Part shown: positions 31,607 to 42,457 of the stretch, piece by piece
Layout of the letters: every line of letters begins with the position of its first letter
How positions within the stretch are numbered: position 1 is the first letter of the stretch
Source of the DNA: Rhodovastum sp963714255
GTDB lineage: Bacteria; Pseudomonadota; Alphaproteobacteria; Acetobacterales; Acetobacteraceae
Assembly (NCBI GenBank): GCA_963714255.1
Contig: CAVQNU010000015.1
Coordinates: 62,001-126,000 of the forward strand
Direction of reading: 5' to 3'
DNA length: 64,000 bases
Notes under the pieces: model-generated
The model's database searches: none
Seen by the model: only the letters and a program-made list of their open reading frames with translations
What the model was told of the DNA's origin: nothing
Program-made: the position numbers and the translations under genes

Positions 31607-32332
31607 CTACAGCAGCCCCTCCCGGCGGAAACTGAGCCATCTCCCGTTGCCGACAATGACATGGTCGTGCAGCACGATGTTCAGTACGCCGGCGGCCTGA
31701 CGCACCTCCTGTGTCATTTCGATGTCGTCGCGCGAGGGCGTCGGGTCGCCGCTCGGATGGTTGTGCACCAGGATCAGCGCGGTGGCCTGCAACTCCAGGG
31801 CGCGTTTGACCACTTCGCGCGGATAGACCGGCGTATGGTTCACCGTGCCGCGCGCCTGTGCCTCATCGCCGAGCAGGCGGTTGCGGGTGTCGAGGAACAG
31901 CACGCGGAACTGTTCCACCCGCTCGCGCGCCAGCACGGCGTTGAGGTATTCCATCAGCCGGTCCCAGTTGTTCAGCAGCGGCCGGGCGATCACTTCCGCC
32001 TTCGCCAGGCGCAATGCGGCCGCGTGCACCGCCTTCAGCGCCGCGGGACCGGAGTCTTTCATATGTTCGATGGCGCGCAATTCGCTCACCGGGGCGGCGA
32101 TGGCATTGGCGAAGCTGCCGAACCGGGCCAGCAGCGCGCGGGCGATCGGCTTGGTATCGCGCCGCGGCAGGGCCAGGAACAGGATGATTTCCAGCAGATC
32201 CTGGTCGTTCAGGCTGTCTGGCCCGGCGGTCAGCAGGCGCTGGCGCAGCCGCTCGCGATGCCCCTCCGCGCCGGCCGGCGCTGCCAGGTCGATCAGGCCG
32301 AACTGTTCGGGCAGGCCCTTGCGGGTGCGCAT
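31607..32332 (-). CDS. radC: RadC-family JAB/MPN domain protein
   Basis: The 241-residue protein has an N-terminal helix-hairpin-helix region (LNDQDLLEIILFLALPRRDT) and a JAB metalloprotease-like domain with the zinc motif HNHPSGDPTPSRDD and upstream Glu in GDEAQARG. RadC was once linked to DNA repair, but its role is unclear; many copies act in phage or plasmid functions. Length and order are normal for chromosomal RadC. It lies upstream of the thioesterase gene and map in opposite order on the same strand. Confidence 0.88.
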   Translation of the reverse strand: MRTRKGLPEQFGLIDLAAPAGAEGHRERLRQRLLTAGPDSLNDQDLLEIILFLALPRRDTKPIARALLARFGSFANAIAAPVSELRAIEHMKDSGPAALKAVHAAALRLAKAEVIARPLLNNWDRLMEYLNAVLARERVEQFRVLFLDTRNRLLGDEAQARGTVNHTPVYPREVVKRALELQATALILVHNHPSGDPTPSRDDIEMTQEVRQAAGVLNIVLHDHVIVGNGRWLSFRREGLL

Positions 32333-32417
32333 GCCGGGCAGGCTGCCACGAATCGCCGCGTATCCGAAATGAATGCGCCGTCACCGCCGCGTCAATGCGC
32401 GCGCCGACGCCGGCGGC

Positions 32418-32825
32418 TCAGAACTCCGGCACCAGCCAGCGCTCCAGCGCGGCGCGCCAGGCATCGGCGATCGGCACTGCCCGCCGTTTCGCCGTGTCGA
32501 TTACCGCCAGGATGGACGTGGCCTTGGCCACCAGCGTCGCACCCTGGTGCACGTGCTGGCGCACCTGTACGCTCTTCTGGCCGATCCGGTGAATCGCCGT
32601 CTCGATGCGGATCTCGCCCGGCCAGTTCATTTCGCGCAGAAAATCAAGCTCCAGCCGCGCGATCACCACCCCATGCCCCGAGCCCGGTTCCAGCAGCCCC
32701 GCTTCCTGCATCAGCTCGGACCGCCCGGCCTCGCACATCACGCTATAGACGGCATTGTTCACGTGGCCGAGCCGGTCTGTGTCGCAAAAGCGAAGCCGCT
32801 GGGTGGTGACGAAAACCTCCCCCAT
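32418..32825 (-). CDS. Acyl-CoA thioesterase, 4HBT hotdog fold
   Basis: The 135-residue protein is a single hotdog domain with the 4-hydroxybenzoyl-CoA thioesterase pattern: RFCDTDRLGHVNNAVY (catalytic Asp and the N-terminal helix loop), LELDFLREMNWPGEIRIET and ATLVAKATSILAVID. The substrate is probably a short acyl- or aryl-CoA, not further defined. It is 10 bases downstream of map and likely cotranscribed with it. Confidence 0.85.
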   Translation of the reverse strand: MGEVFVTTQRLRFCDTDRLGHVNNAVYSVMCEAGRSELMQEAGLLEPGSGHGVVIARLELDFLREMNWPGEIRIETAIHRIGQKSVQVRQHVHQGATLVAKATSILAVIDTAKRRAVPIADAWRAALERWLVPEF

Positions 32826-32835
32826 CGGCGCCCGG

Positions 32836-33642
32836 TCAGTCCTGCCCGTATGGCGGCTTGTGCTGCCCGGACGGCGAGAAGGTGAACACCTCCACCCCGT
32901 CTTCGGTCACCCCCACCATGTGTTCGAACTGCGCCGACAGGCTGCGGTCGCGTGTTACCGCCGTCCAGCCGTCGTCGAGCACCTTCACCTCCGGCCGGCC
33001 GGCATTCACCATCGGCTCGATGGTGAAGAACATGCCGGGCTTGAGGGTCGGCCCCTGTCCGGCGCGGCCCAGATGCAGCACGTTCGGCGGCTCGTGGAAT
33101 TTCCGCCCGATGCCGTGGCCGCAAAAATCGCGCACCACGCTGAAGCGGTTGCTTTCCACATAGGTTTGGATGGCGTGGCCGATATCGCCGAGCGTTGCCC
33201 CCGGCCGCACCGCCGCGACGCCGCGCATCAACGCTTCATAGGTCACGTCGATCAGGTTGCGTGCCTTGGTCGACGCCGTGCCGGCCACATACATCCGGCT
33301 GGTATCGCCATACCAGCCGTTGAGAATCACGGTCACATCGATGTTGACGATATCGCCTTCCTCGAGCCGGCGTTCGCCCGGGATGCCGTGGCAGACGACA
33401 TGGTTGATCGAGGTGCAGGTGGATTTCGGGAAGCCGCGATAATTCAGCGGCGCCGGCACCGCGCCGTGGCCGGTAATGAACTCGTGACAAATCCTGTCCA
33501 GTTCCCCCGTCGACACGCCCGGGAGCACATGCGGCTGGATCATGTCCAGCGTCTCTGCCGCGAGCCGGCCGGCGGCGCGCATGCCGGCGAAATCCTCCGG
33601 CTGGTAGATGGTAATCCGTCGTGCGTCGGCTCCGCCGTCCAT
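32836..33642 (-). CDS. map: Methionine aminopeptidase, type I
   Basis: The enzyme removes the initiator Met from new proteins. Two metal-binding Asp are in DIVNIDVTVILNGWYGDTSR, the His in CGHGIGRKFHEPPNV, and the two Glu in FTIEPMVN and SAQFEHMVGVTEDG; the substrate-side His is in TSINHVVCHGIPGE. At 268 residues it is normal. ATG 33642 (MDGGADARRITIYQ) is used. A large composite palindrome lies upstream at 33781. Confidence 0.95.
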   Translation of the reverse strand: MDGGADARRITIYQPEDFAGMRAAGRLAAETLDMIQPHVLPGVSTGELDRICHEFITGHGAVPAPLNYRGFPKSTCTSINHVVCHGIPGERRLEEGDIVNIDVTVILNGWYGDTSRMYVAGTASTKARNLIDVTYEALMRGVAAVRPGATLGDIGHAIQTYVESNRFSVVRDFCGHGIGRKFHEPPNVLHLGRAGQGPTLKPGMFFTIEPMVNAGRPEVKVLDDGWTAVTRDRSLSAQFEHMVGVTEDGVEVFTFSPSGQHKPPYGQD

Positions 33643-33780
33643 GCTTTCTGCTCTCCGCCCGCCGTGCGACGGGCACGGCCCGGTCCGGCAGCTCTCACGA
33701 TCATGACCACCCAACATGCGCAAGCGGCGGGATCGGTGCAAGTGGAAGCGTCATCATTCTGCCCCGCGGGAGGTGCGGGG

Positions 33781-33984
33781 AAGGAAGGCCAGGGCTCTGC
33801 CCTGGACCCGCCAAGGGGCAGCGGCCCCCTGGACCCCGCTACTCAAGCATTTGTCTTGAGCGGGGGACAAGGCGGTGAACCGGTTCACCGCCTTGTCCCC
33901 CTCTCAAGACAAATGCCTAAAAGTAATGGGTTCCAAGGGGCCACTGCCCCTTGGCGGGTCCAGGGCAGAGCCCTGGCCTTCCTT
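33781..33984. repeat. Composite palindromic element, copy between map and a D-Ala-D-Ala carboxypeptidase gene
   Basis: Outer arms AAGGAAGGCCAGGGC and its complement close a 204-bp symmetrical block. Both arms carry the core with the TCT or AGA loop. The left hairpin is GCCAAGGGGC-AGC-GGCCCCCTGG (imperfect), the right one CCAAGGGGC-type and regular. The central palindrome 33847-33916 has GCATTTGTCTTGAG arms around a core shared with other copies (GGCGGTGA-ACCGGT-TCACCGCC). Confidence 0.9.
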
Positions 33985-35176
33985 ACTTGCTCGCGAGCTG
34001 CCCACCTTCCGGCCGGATCGGAAAGCAAGCCATCCGATGCCGTGCCAGCGCCGCGCAAGCCTGCCGCGCCTCGGACTCGGTGAAACCCCCGAGCAGTGCG
34101 CGCCAGGTGACATGTCCCCGCGGGCCGGCCGATTCCACCCGCGGATCGCCGTCGTCGGCATTGCGGCGGGCCAGGCTGGCAGCCTGCCGGGCGGCGGATT
34201 CGCTCGCGAAGGACCCGACCTGCACGCTCCAGTGCGCCACCTGAATGCGGCGCGGGGCTGGCGGCGGGGCCGGCGCGGCGTTGGCGGTCGAGACCAGCGT
34301 GGGCAGGTGGCTGCCGGCGCGCGGGCTGATCGGCACATCCATGCGTTCGAAGCCCTGGTCCAGCAGGGCGGCCATATGCACGTCGCGTTCGGGGTTGGTG
34401 GAGGCGCCGAGCACCACCCCGACCAGCCGCACCTCGCCGCGCACGGCGGAGGTGACCAGGTTGTGGCCGGACGCATCGATATAGCCGGTCTTGATGCCGT
34501 CGGCGCCCGGGTAGGTCTGCAGCATCCGGTCGTGGTTGTAGATGGTGCGGCCGTGCCAAGTGAAATTGGGAATCGAGAACCAGCGGTATTCGGTCGGGAA
34601 GTCGCGCACCAGCCGCTGGCCCAGGGTGGCCATGTCGCGTGCCGTGGTCACCTGTTCCGGGTCGGGCAGGCCGGAGGCATTGCGGAACACGGAGCGGCTC
34701 ATGCCGAGCGCGCGGGCCCGCAGCGTCATCATCTGGCCGAAATGGTCCTCGTCCTCGCCGAGCAGTTCGCCCAGCGCGGCGGCGGCGTCGTTGGCGGATT
34801 TGGTGACCAGGCCGAGGATCGCCTGTTCGACCGTGATGCGCATCCCGGGCATCAGGCCGAGCTTGGTCGGGCTCATGCTAGCGGCATGCGGCGAGACCGG
34901 CACGTTCTGATCGAGCGCGATGCGGCGGTCGCGCAACGCCTCGAATACCATATAGAGCGTCATCATCTTGGTGAGACTGGCCGGGTGGCGGAGCTCGTCG
35001 GCGGCGCTTTCCGACAGCACGTTGCCGGTGGCGGCATCGATGATGATGGAGCTGTAGCGGTCCGAACCGATCTGCGCCCGCGCGGGGGTGACGGCCAGGA
35101 CAATGGTGAGCAGGGCTGCGGCCAGGACAACGCGCGTGGCGTCCGGTCTGTCGCAACGGCGGCGCGTAGCAGGCAT
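33983..35176 (-). CDS. D-alanyl-D-alanine carboxypeptidase with SPOR domain
   Basis: This penicillin-binding protein trims the stem peptides of peptidoglycan in the periplasm. It has a signal peptide (VVLAAALLTIVLAVTPARA), the SxxK motif at S67-K70 (ASLTKMM), the SxN motif in VTKSANDAA and the KTG motif in GADGIKTGYIDASGHN. The C-terminal 80 residues are a SPOR domain (HWSVQVGSFASESAARQAA), which binds denuded glycan at division sites. ATG 35176 gives 397 residues. Its last codons overlap the outer arm of the palindromic element by two bases. Confidence 0.93.
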   Translation of the reverse strand: MPATRRRCDRPDATRVVLAAALLTIVLAVTPARAQIGSDRYSSIIIDAATGNVLSESAADELRHPASLTKMMTLYMVFEALRDRRIALDQNVPVSPHAASMSPTKLGLMPGMRITVEQAILGLVTKSANDAAAALGELLGEDEDHFGQMMTLRARALGMSRSVFRNASGLPDPEQVTTARDMATLGQRLVRDFPTEYRWFSIPNFTWHGRTIYNHDRMLQTYPGADGIKTGYIDASGHNLVTSAVRGEVRLVGVVLGASTNPERDVHMAALLDQGFERMDVPISPRAGSHLPTLVSTANAAPAPPPAPRRIQVAHWSVQVGSFASESAARQAASLARRNADDGDPRVESAGPRGHVTWRALLGGFTESEARQACAALARHRMACFPIRPEGGQLASK

Positions 35177-35332
35177 GCGATCGTGTCTCCAAGCTCGGCC
35201 ATGTGGACCATACAGGCCGTCCGGCGCGCCTGTCCAGACGTTCGCGGGCGGCAAAGCGCGGCGTCTTGAGGGGGTTAGTCCGATCTTCTCACCTAATGCC
35301 GTGAACGGCGCGCAAACCGGCCACATTGGGCG

Positions 35333-35403
35333 TTTTGTGCACTGCACAAAAATGCTTGACCGGCGGCGCAGAGCGCCTCTATAACGCCCTTGCTGCAGTG
35401 CAG
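35333..35403 (+). promoter_or_regulatory. Phasin promoter with two palindromic operators
   Basis: TTGACC (35356-35361) and TATAAC (35380-35385) are 18 bases apart. A 19-bp perfect palindrome TTTTGTGCACTGCACAAAA (35333-35351) touches the -35, and CTGC-AGT-GCAG (35393-35403) lies at the predicted start. The latter fits the PhaR target CTGC-N3-GCAG known from Rhodobacter. Confidence 0.7.
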
Positions 35404-35693
35404 CATAGAGTTCGAACCGCGGCTTCGCCAAGCAATCCGGCGCCAGCGAATCCGAACGCGATTTCGGCACCGGATGTCCCGGGCCGCCACATAACAGGTC
35501 CGTCAGGCCGGGCCGACGCGGTGAAGTGGAGAGCAGGATGGCGAAAAAGAGCGGGGAGACAGGGGACGTGGCGCTGCAGCCGGCGGTCGAGCTGGCCAAG
35601 GCCCAGGCACCCGGACCGGTGAGCAGCGTGACATTAGCCCTGACCGGCCCTGCGGCCGGTTTCGAGAAAACCCAACGACAGGAAGACATCAAC

Positions 35694-36050
35694 ATGACGG
35701 CGATCAAGACGGCGGAAGACCTCGTGGCGTTCAATCAGGCCAACGTGGAAGCGGTGGTGAAGGCGAGCCAGATCTGGGCCGCGGGCGTGCAGGACCTGTC
35801 CAAGAACTTCGCTGCCACGGCGCAGGCGCAGATCGACGAGACGCTGGCGGCCGTGAAGGCGCTGGCTGGCGTGAAGTCCTTCAAGGACGCGGTGGACCTG
35901 CAGTCCAGCCTGGCGAAGTCGTCGCTGGAGAAGGCGGTGGCCGAGACCACCAAGCTGACCGAAGCCAGCCTGAAGCTGGCCGAGCAGGCCTGGGCGCCGG
36001 TGACCGCCCGGGTGACCCTCGCGGTCGAAAAGTTCGGCCGCGCCGCGTAA
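35694..36050 (+). CDS. Phasin (polyhydroxyalkanoate granule protein)
   Basis: The 118-residue form from ATG 35694 (MTAIKTAEDLVAFNQANVEA) has the N-terminus typical of alphaproteobacterial phasins. It then gives ASQIWAAGVQDLSKNFAATA, helical repeats rich in Ala and Lys, and the end APVTARVTLAVEKFGRAA. It coats polyhydroxybutyrate granules and sets their size. CAGGAAG precedes this start; ATG 35538 in the same frame has GGAGAGCAGG and would add 52 residues without phasin character, so it is an alternative. The promoter with PhaR-like operators lies 300 bases upstream. Confidence 0.87.
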   Translation: MTAIKTAEDLVAFNQANVEAVVKASQIWAAGVQDLSKNFAATAQAQIDETLAAVKALAGVKSFKDAVDLQSSLAKSSLEKAVAETTKLTEASLKLAEQAWAPVTARVTLAVEKFGRAA

Positions 36051-36100
36051 CCGCGGACGGTCGTGCCTCGCCCCTCTTCCCCCCCAGAGGGGCGTGAAGG

Positions 36101-36136
36101 AAGGCCCGGGACCCCCCTCCCGGGCCTTCGCTCGTT
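36101..36136 (+). terminator. Phasin terminator
   Basis: AAGGCCCGGG and CCCGGGCCTT (36101-36128) form a 10-bp stem, followed by CGCTCGTTT. Confidence 0.7.
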
Positions 36137-36425
36137 TAGCGGCATCTCGTTTTGCGACACAGGGCAAGCGGCGGGTCGCCCTCCCCGCGCCGGTCCGTTC
36201 CGCCAGCGTCTTCGGTTTGTCGCAATCGGCGGCCTGTTGCCGCGACGCCCTTTCATCCGCACCGCGCTTTCCGATATGTTCACCCGGCAAGGGTCGAATG
36301 GGGCCGGGGCAGGGCCGGAGTGGCGGTGCGCCGATCCCCGGACACTGCCGGAAAATAGGCGGTCGCGAACGATGATCGAGTACGAACTGCACTGGACGGT
36401 GGTCAAAGCTTCGGAAGTTGCGACG

Positions 36426-36803
36426 ATGAGGCCCGGAGCGTCGGGTGCTGGCACGCCGGGCGATGGCGGGCGCGGCAACGATGGCCGCACCGATGGCGGC
36501 GGCGAAGGCCCGAACACCGGCGTGGTGGTGAAGGCGCGCCCGAAAACCCGCAAGCCCGCCATGTACAAAGTATTGATGCTCAACGACGATTACACGCCCA
36601 TGGAGTTCGTCGTGCATGTCCTTGAGCGCTTCTTTCAGAAGTCGCGCGAGGAGGCCACCCGCATCATGCTGCACGTTCATCGCCGCGGGGTTGGCGTGTG
36701 CGGCGTTTTTACCTATGAGGTTGCCGAGACGAAGGTGACGCAGGTGATGGACTTGGCCCGTCAGAATCAGCACCCGCTGCAGTGCACTATTGAAAAAGAG
36801 TGA
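36426..36803 (+). CDS. clpS: ClpS adaptor protein
   Basis: ClpS delivers N-degron substrates to ClpAP. The 125-residue product has a Gly-rich flexible tail (GDGGRGNDGRTDGGGEG), then the folded core YKVLMLNDDYTPMEFVVHVL with the D-D-Y-T-P-M-E-F substrate pocket, FFQKSREEATRIMLHVHRRG and the exit TYEVAETKVTQVMDLA. ATG 36426 follows GGAAG with 7-base spacing; an ATG at 36372 would add 18 residues. It precedes clpA by 460 bases that hold a minisatellite. Confidence 0.92.
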   Translation: MRPGASGAGTPGDGGRGNDGRTDGGGEGPNTGVVVKARPKTRKPAMYKVLMLNDDYTPMEFVVHVLERFFQKSREEATRIMLHVHRRGVGVCGVFTYEVAETKVTQVMDLARQNQHPLQCTIEKE

Positions 36804-36951
36804 CCGGCGAAAACGAGTGACCGGCGAAAAGAGTGACTGGCGAAAAAGAGTGACCGGCGAAAAAGAGTGACCGGCGAAAAAGAGTGGCTGGCGAAAACGA
36901 GCAACCGGGCCAAAAAATAACCGGGCGAAAAAGACGAGCGGGGCGAAAACG
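36799..36951. repeat. 17-bp minisatellite after clpS
   Basis: Six regular units of about AGTGACCGGCGAAAAAG (36799-36899) are followed by two or three degraded ones to 36951. The first unit starts inside the clpS stop region: the last codons GAA AAA GAG TGA match the unit GAAAAAGAGTGA. The remaining 36952-37262 contains no gene. Confidence 0.9.
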
Positions 36952-37262
36952 CGGGGCGGGCACGGTCCGGTTCGGGTTGGGCCCGCCCGGCTGGCGTAAT
37001 CGCCGCCCTTGGCCGGGGCCCTTAGGGTGGCTGTGCCGCCCCGTCCACCCGGCCATACGACCGGCTGCAGGCCGGCGGTCGCACAAATTAAATCCTGATA
37101 ACCGCATTTTTGCTGGTGCGGCCGGACGCCAATCGAGAAAGAATGATGGGGTCTCATGCCGGCCGCGCCCACCCCCATATCATCGGTTAGCCTATGTTAA
37201 CGGTTTGCGGCGCCGGCATGATGCAGGACCACCGACGACCCTGAGCTGAGGAGCGTTGCCAT

Positions 37263-39611
<2,349 letters not shown>

Positions 39612-39612
39612 G

Positions 39613-39712
39613 ACGGAAGGCCAGGGCTCTGCCCTGGACCCGCCAAGGGCCGGGAGGCCCTTGGAACCCATTACTTAAGGAGCGGAGTCCAGGGCAAAGC
39701 CCTGGCCTTATC
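39613..39712. repeat. Composite palindromic element, short copy after clpA
   Basis: The arms GGAAGGCCAGGGC and CCCTGGCCTTATC enclose only the CCAAGGGCC/GGCCCTTGG hairpin and a short AACCCATTACT stretch; the central palindrome is absent. The right core is CCAGGGC-AAA-GCCCTGG, with one loop change. Confidence 0.8.
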
Positions 39713-39769
39713 TTACTGTTCCGCCGCCGGACACCCTGGTAAGATCACGAGCCGTCAAGGACTCGCGCC

Positions 39770-40144
39770 GTGCGCCACCATATTGAAGTTGTTGCACTCC
39801 TGGCCGTGCTCGTGCCCGCCGGCTGCGCCAGCCTACCCCCCGCCAGCCTGGAGCAGGCCGCGGCATGGCAGGGCACCTATGCGGGCGATGCCGTCATCAA
39901 CGACCCCGCCTTGCCGGGCCCGGTCTGCCAGCCGCAAATCCATATCATCGATTTCAAGGTGACCGGGAATCAGGTCAATTTCGGCGAGTTCAGCGGGACC
40001 ATCCGCAACAACGCCACGGTGGACCTGATGAGCGCGCGCATCTGGATCGGCGGGCGGTTTGAGCCCAACGCTTTCGTCGGCGAGTTGCTCGTTCCCCCCC
40101 AGCAGGTCTGTCGCTACCGCGTGTTGCTGACCCGAACGCCCTGA
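39770..40144 (+). CDS. Small lipoprotein, hypothetical
   Basis: GTG 39770 starts a 124-residue product with a lipobox VLVPAGCAS (Cys near residue 19), so it is an outer- or inner-membrane lipoprotein. The mature domain is beta-rich: QPQIHIIDFKVTGNQVNFGE, TIRNNATVDLMSARIWIGGR and FVGELLVPPQQVCRYRVLL. Two Cys in the mature part (CQPQ and VCRY) may form a disulfide. No family is recognised. It is convergent with the cytochrome b561 gene. Confidence 0.6.
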   Translation: MRHHIEVVALLAVLVPAGCASLPPASLEQAAAWQGTYAGDAVINDPALPGPVCQPQIHIIDFKVTGNQVNFGEFSGTIRNNATVDLMSARIWIGGRFEPNAFVGELLVPPQQVCRYRVLLTRTP

Positions 40145-40181
40145 TCCGCGACGGCGGCGGCATAGCCGCCGCCCGCACGCT

Positions 40182-40730
40182 TCACCGGGACAAGGCCGGC
40201 ACCATGCGGCGCAGTACGCCGTCGCGCAGCACCAGGTGATGGAACAGCGCCGCCACCACATGGGCGGCCACCAGCGCGGCGAGTGCGTAAGCGATCGTCG
40301 TGTGCATCCCGGCCCACAGCTTGGTCGGCGGCAGCGGGAACGGCGCGGGAAGGTTAAATCCGCCGATCAGCGCGGCATGCCCCGAGCGTGCCCAGCGGGC
40401 CAGCAATCCGGTGACCGGCAGAGCCACGGTCAGCGCATACAGCGTCACATGTCCCGCCTGTGCAAGCGTTGCCAGCAAGGCGGGCCCCTCCGCGACTGGC
40501 TGGGGCCTGGCGCTACGCCAGAGGATGCGCAGCACGGAGAGCGACAGCACCAGCACGCCGAAGCTGCTGTGCAGCGCCATCGCTGGCGCGCGGGCCGGTC
40601 CTTCCGGCAGCGAGATGCCCAGCCCCCAGGTCGCGATGACCAGCAGCGCCCCGATCCAGTGCAGCGCCCGGATCGTGCCGCCATAGCCCTGGGCGGGCGG
40701 TATCGCGGTGGCGAGCGGCGTATTCGACAT
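40182..40730 (-). CDS. Cytochrome b561
   Basis: The 182-residue protein has four transmembrane helices and His residues positioned for two b hemes: IRALHWIGALLVIATWGLG, MALHSSFGVLVLSLSVLR, AGHVTLYALTVALPVTGLL and MHTTIAYALAALVAAHVVAA. It belongs to the prokaryotic cytochrome b561 (YodB/CybB) family that passes electrons from quinol to periplasmic or membrane partners. ATG 40730 is chosen. Upstream is a 370-base region with a triple hairpin, shared with the divergent amt gene. Confidence 0.88.
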   Translation of the reverse strand: MSNTPLATAIPPAQGYGGTIRALHWIGALLVIATWGLGISLPEGPARAPAMALHSSFGVLVLSLSVLRILWRSARPQPVAEGPALLATLAQAGHVTLYALTVALPVTGLLARWARSGHAALIGGFNLPAPFPLPPTKLWAGMHTTIAYALAALVAAHVVAALFHHLVLRDGVLRRMVPALSR

Positions 40731-40796
40731 CAGAAAACCTCGTCCTATGTTGCGCTGCAGCATAACCAATTCGCGCGCAATCCCGAAGACCGAACA

Positions 40797-40881
40797 TGAA
40801 ATGGGCTCCAAGGGCCTCCGGCCCTTGGTGGGATCCAGGGGCGACGCCCCTGGTGGGGTTCGGGGCAACGCCCCGACTGCC
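40797..40881. repeat. Triple hairpin, related to the palindromic family
   Basis: Three stems follow one another: CCAAGGGCC/GGCCCTTGG with CTCC loop, CCAGGGGCG/CGCCCCTGG with A loop, and TCGGGGC-AA-GCCCCGA. The first two resemble parts of the main element, but the core CCAGGGC-TCT-GCCCTGG is changed. The rest of 40731-41097 holds no gene. Confidence 0.7.
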
Positions 40882-41097
40882 CATTCCGTAGGCAGCCCGG
40901 GCGCGGTCGAGACGGATCGATCCGGTGGCAACTGCCGGACCTGCGGTCAGAACCGCATGCCCAATTCCGCGGCAGGTCCGGGCGGCGGGTGCGATACCGG
41001 CGTGGCATGGTTTTCGCTGTCGATTGCGGTGTCGGTTTCTGGCGTCGGCTATCGCTGCCGGGGGCGCGACTTTTCCGCTGCCTGAGGACCCCATCCC

Positions 41098-42435
41098 ATG
41101 CTGTGTTGCCTGAGCGTGCGGCCGCCGATTGCGGCCGCCCTGATATTTCCTGCCGTTCTGCTCGCCGCCCCGGCCCACGCCGCCGAAGTGGCGGCGCGTG
41201 TCGAGCCGGGCGATGTCTGCTGGGTGCTGCTGTGCACCGCCCTGGTGATGCTGATGACCATCCCCGGCCTGGCGCTGTTCTACGCCGGCATGGTGCGCAA
41301 GAAGAACGTGCTCGCCACCATGATGCAGTCGTTTTCCCTGTGCGCGTTGATCAGCATTGTCTGGATGGTGGCCGGCTACTCGCTGGCGTTCGGCGACGGC
41401 AATGCCTGGATCGGCGACACCTCGCGGCTGCTGCTGGACGGCCTCGCCGAGGCGTGGGACCGGCCATTCACCCTGGGGGTAACAACTGCCGCGCCGGTGC
41501 CGACCACCATCCCCGAGTCGGTGTTCATCCTGTTCCAGATGGCCTTTGCCGTCATCACCCCGGCGGTGGTCACCGGGGCGTTTGCCGACCGGATGCGGTT
41601 TTCCGCCATGCTGGTGTTCCTGACCGCCTGGTCGCTGCTGGTCTATGCGCCGTTGGCGCATTGGGTCTGGGCGCCGGCAGGCTGGCTGAACGTCATGGGC
41701 GTGGCCGACTTCGCCGGCGGCACGGTGGTGGAGATCAACGCCGGCATTACCGGCCTGGTGTGCGCGCTGGTGCTGGGGCCGCGGCTTGGCTACCAGCAGG
41801 AGAACATGGCGCCCTGGAACCTGGCCTTCGCGGTGGTCGGTGCGTCGCTGCTGTGGGTGGGCTGGTTCGGCTTCAATGCCGGCGGCGCGCTGGCGGCCGG
41901 CGGGCGGGCGGCGATGGCGGTGCTGGCGACCCAGATCGCCGCCGCCGGCGCCACCGTGGCGTGGAGCCTCGCCGAGTGGCTGTTGCGCGGCAAGCCATCG
42001 GTGCTCGGGGCGATTTCCGGCGCGGTGGCCGGGCTGGTGGCGATCACCCCGGCGGCCGGGTTCGTGCTGCCCGGGCCGGCGCTGGGCATCGGCCTGCTGG
42101 CCGGGGCGATCTGCTTCTGGGCGTCCAGCATCCTCAAGCAGCGGCTGGGCTATGACGACAGCCTGGACGTGTTCGGCGTGCACGGGGTGGGCGGCATTGT
42201 CGGCACGCTCGCCACCGGCTGGTTCGCCTATGGTGCCCTGACCGGCGGGGCGTATGTCGGCGGCACGAAGTTGCTGGGTGTGCAGGCGGTGGCGGTGGGG
42301 GCAAGCATCGTGTTCACCGGCCTGGCGAGCTGGGCGCTGCTGGTGGTCACCGACCGGCTGGTCGGGCTGCGGGTGAGCCGCGAGGAGGAGCGCGAAGGGT
42401 TGGACATCGCCCTGCACGGCGAGCAGGTGTTCTGA
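41098..42435 (+). CDS. amt: Ammonium transporter, Amt family
   Basis: The 445-residue protein has a signal peptide (MLCCLSVRPP... AAPAHAAEV) and eleven transmembrane helices with the Amt signature ALFYAGMVRKKNVLA. The twin-His site of the pore is altered: the first His is Glu (E212 in GGTVVEINAG), while the second (H362, VFGVHGVGG) is kept. Glu at this position is known in some fungal Mep proteins and changes conduction properties. No glnK is adjacent, which is unusual for an Amt gene, so GlnK control would need a distant gene. It moves ammonium into the cell. Confidence 0.92.
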   Translation: MLCCLSVRPPIAAALIFPAVLLAAPAHAAEVAARVEPGDVCWVLLCTALVMLMTIPGLALFYAGMVRKKNVLATMMQSFSLCALISIVWMVAGYSLAFGDGNAWIGDTSRLLLDGLAEAWDRPFTLGVTTAAPVPTTIPESVFILFQMAFAVITPAVVTGAFADRMRFSAMLVFLTAWSLLVYAPLAHWVWAPAGWLNVMGVADFAGGTVVEINAGITGLVCALVLGPRLGYQQENMAPWNLAFAVVGASLLWVGWFGFNAGGALAAGGRAAMAVLATQIAAAGATVAWSLAEWLLRGKPSVLGAISGAVAGLVAITPAAGFVLPGPALGIGLLAGAICFWASSILKQRLGYDDSLDVFGVHGVGGIVGTLATGWFAYGALTGGAYVGGTKLLGVQAVAVGASIVFTGLASWALLVVTDRLVGLRVSREEEREGLDIALHGEQVF

Positions 42436-42457
42436 GCGACGGCGGGACGCTGGGCCT

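Noticed and set aside
33781..33984. Insertion sequence or classical MITE
   Set aside because: No transposase, no flanking target duplication and no fixed terminal repeat outside the modular arms.
35406..35425. tRNA-like GTTCGAACC motif
   Set aside because: No cloverleaf can be built around it; it lies in the phasin leader.
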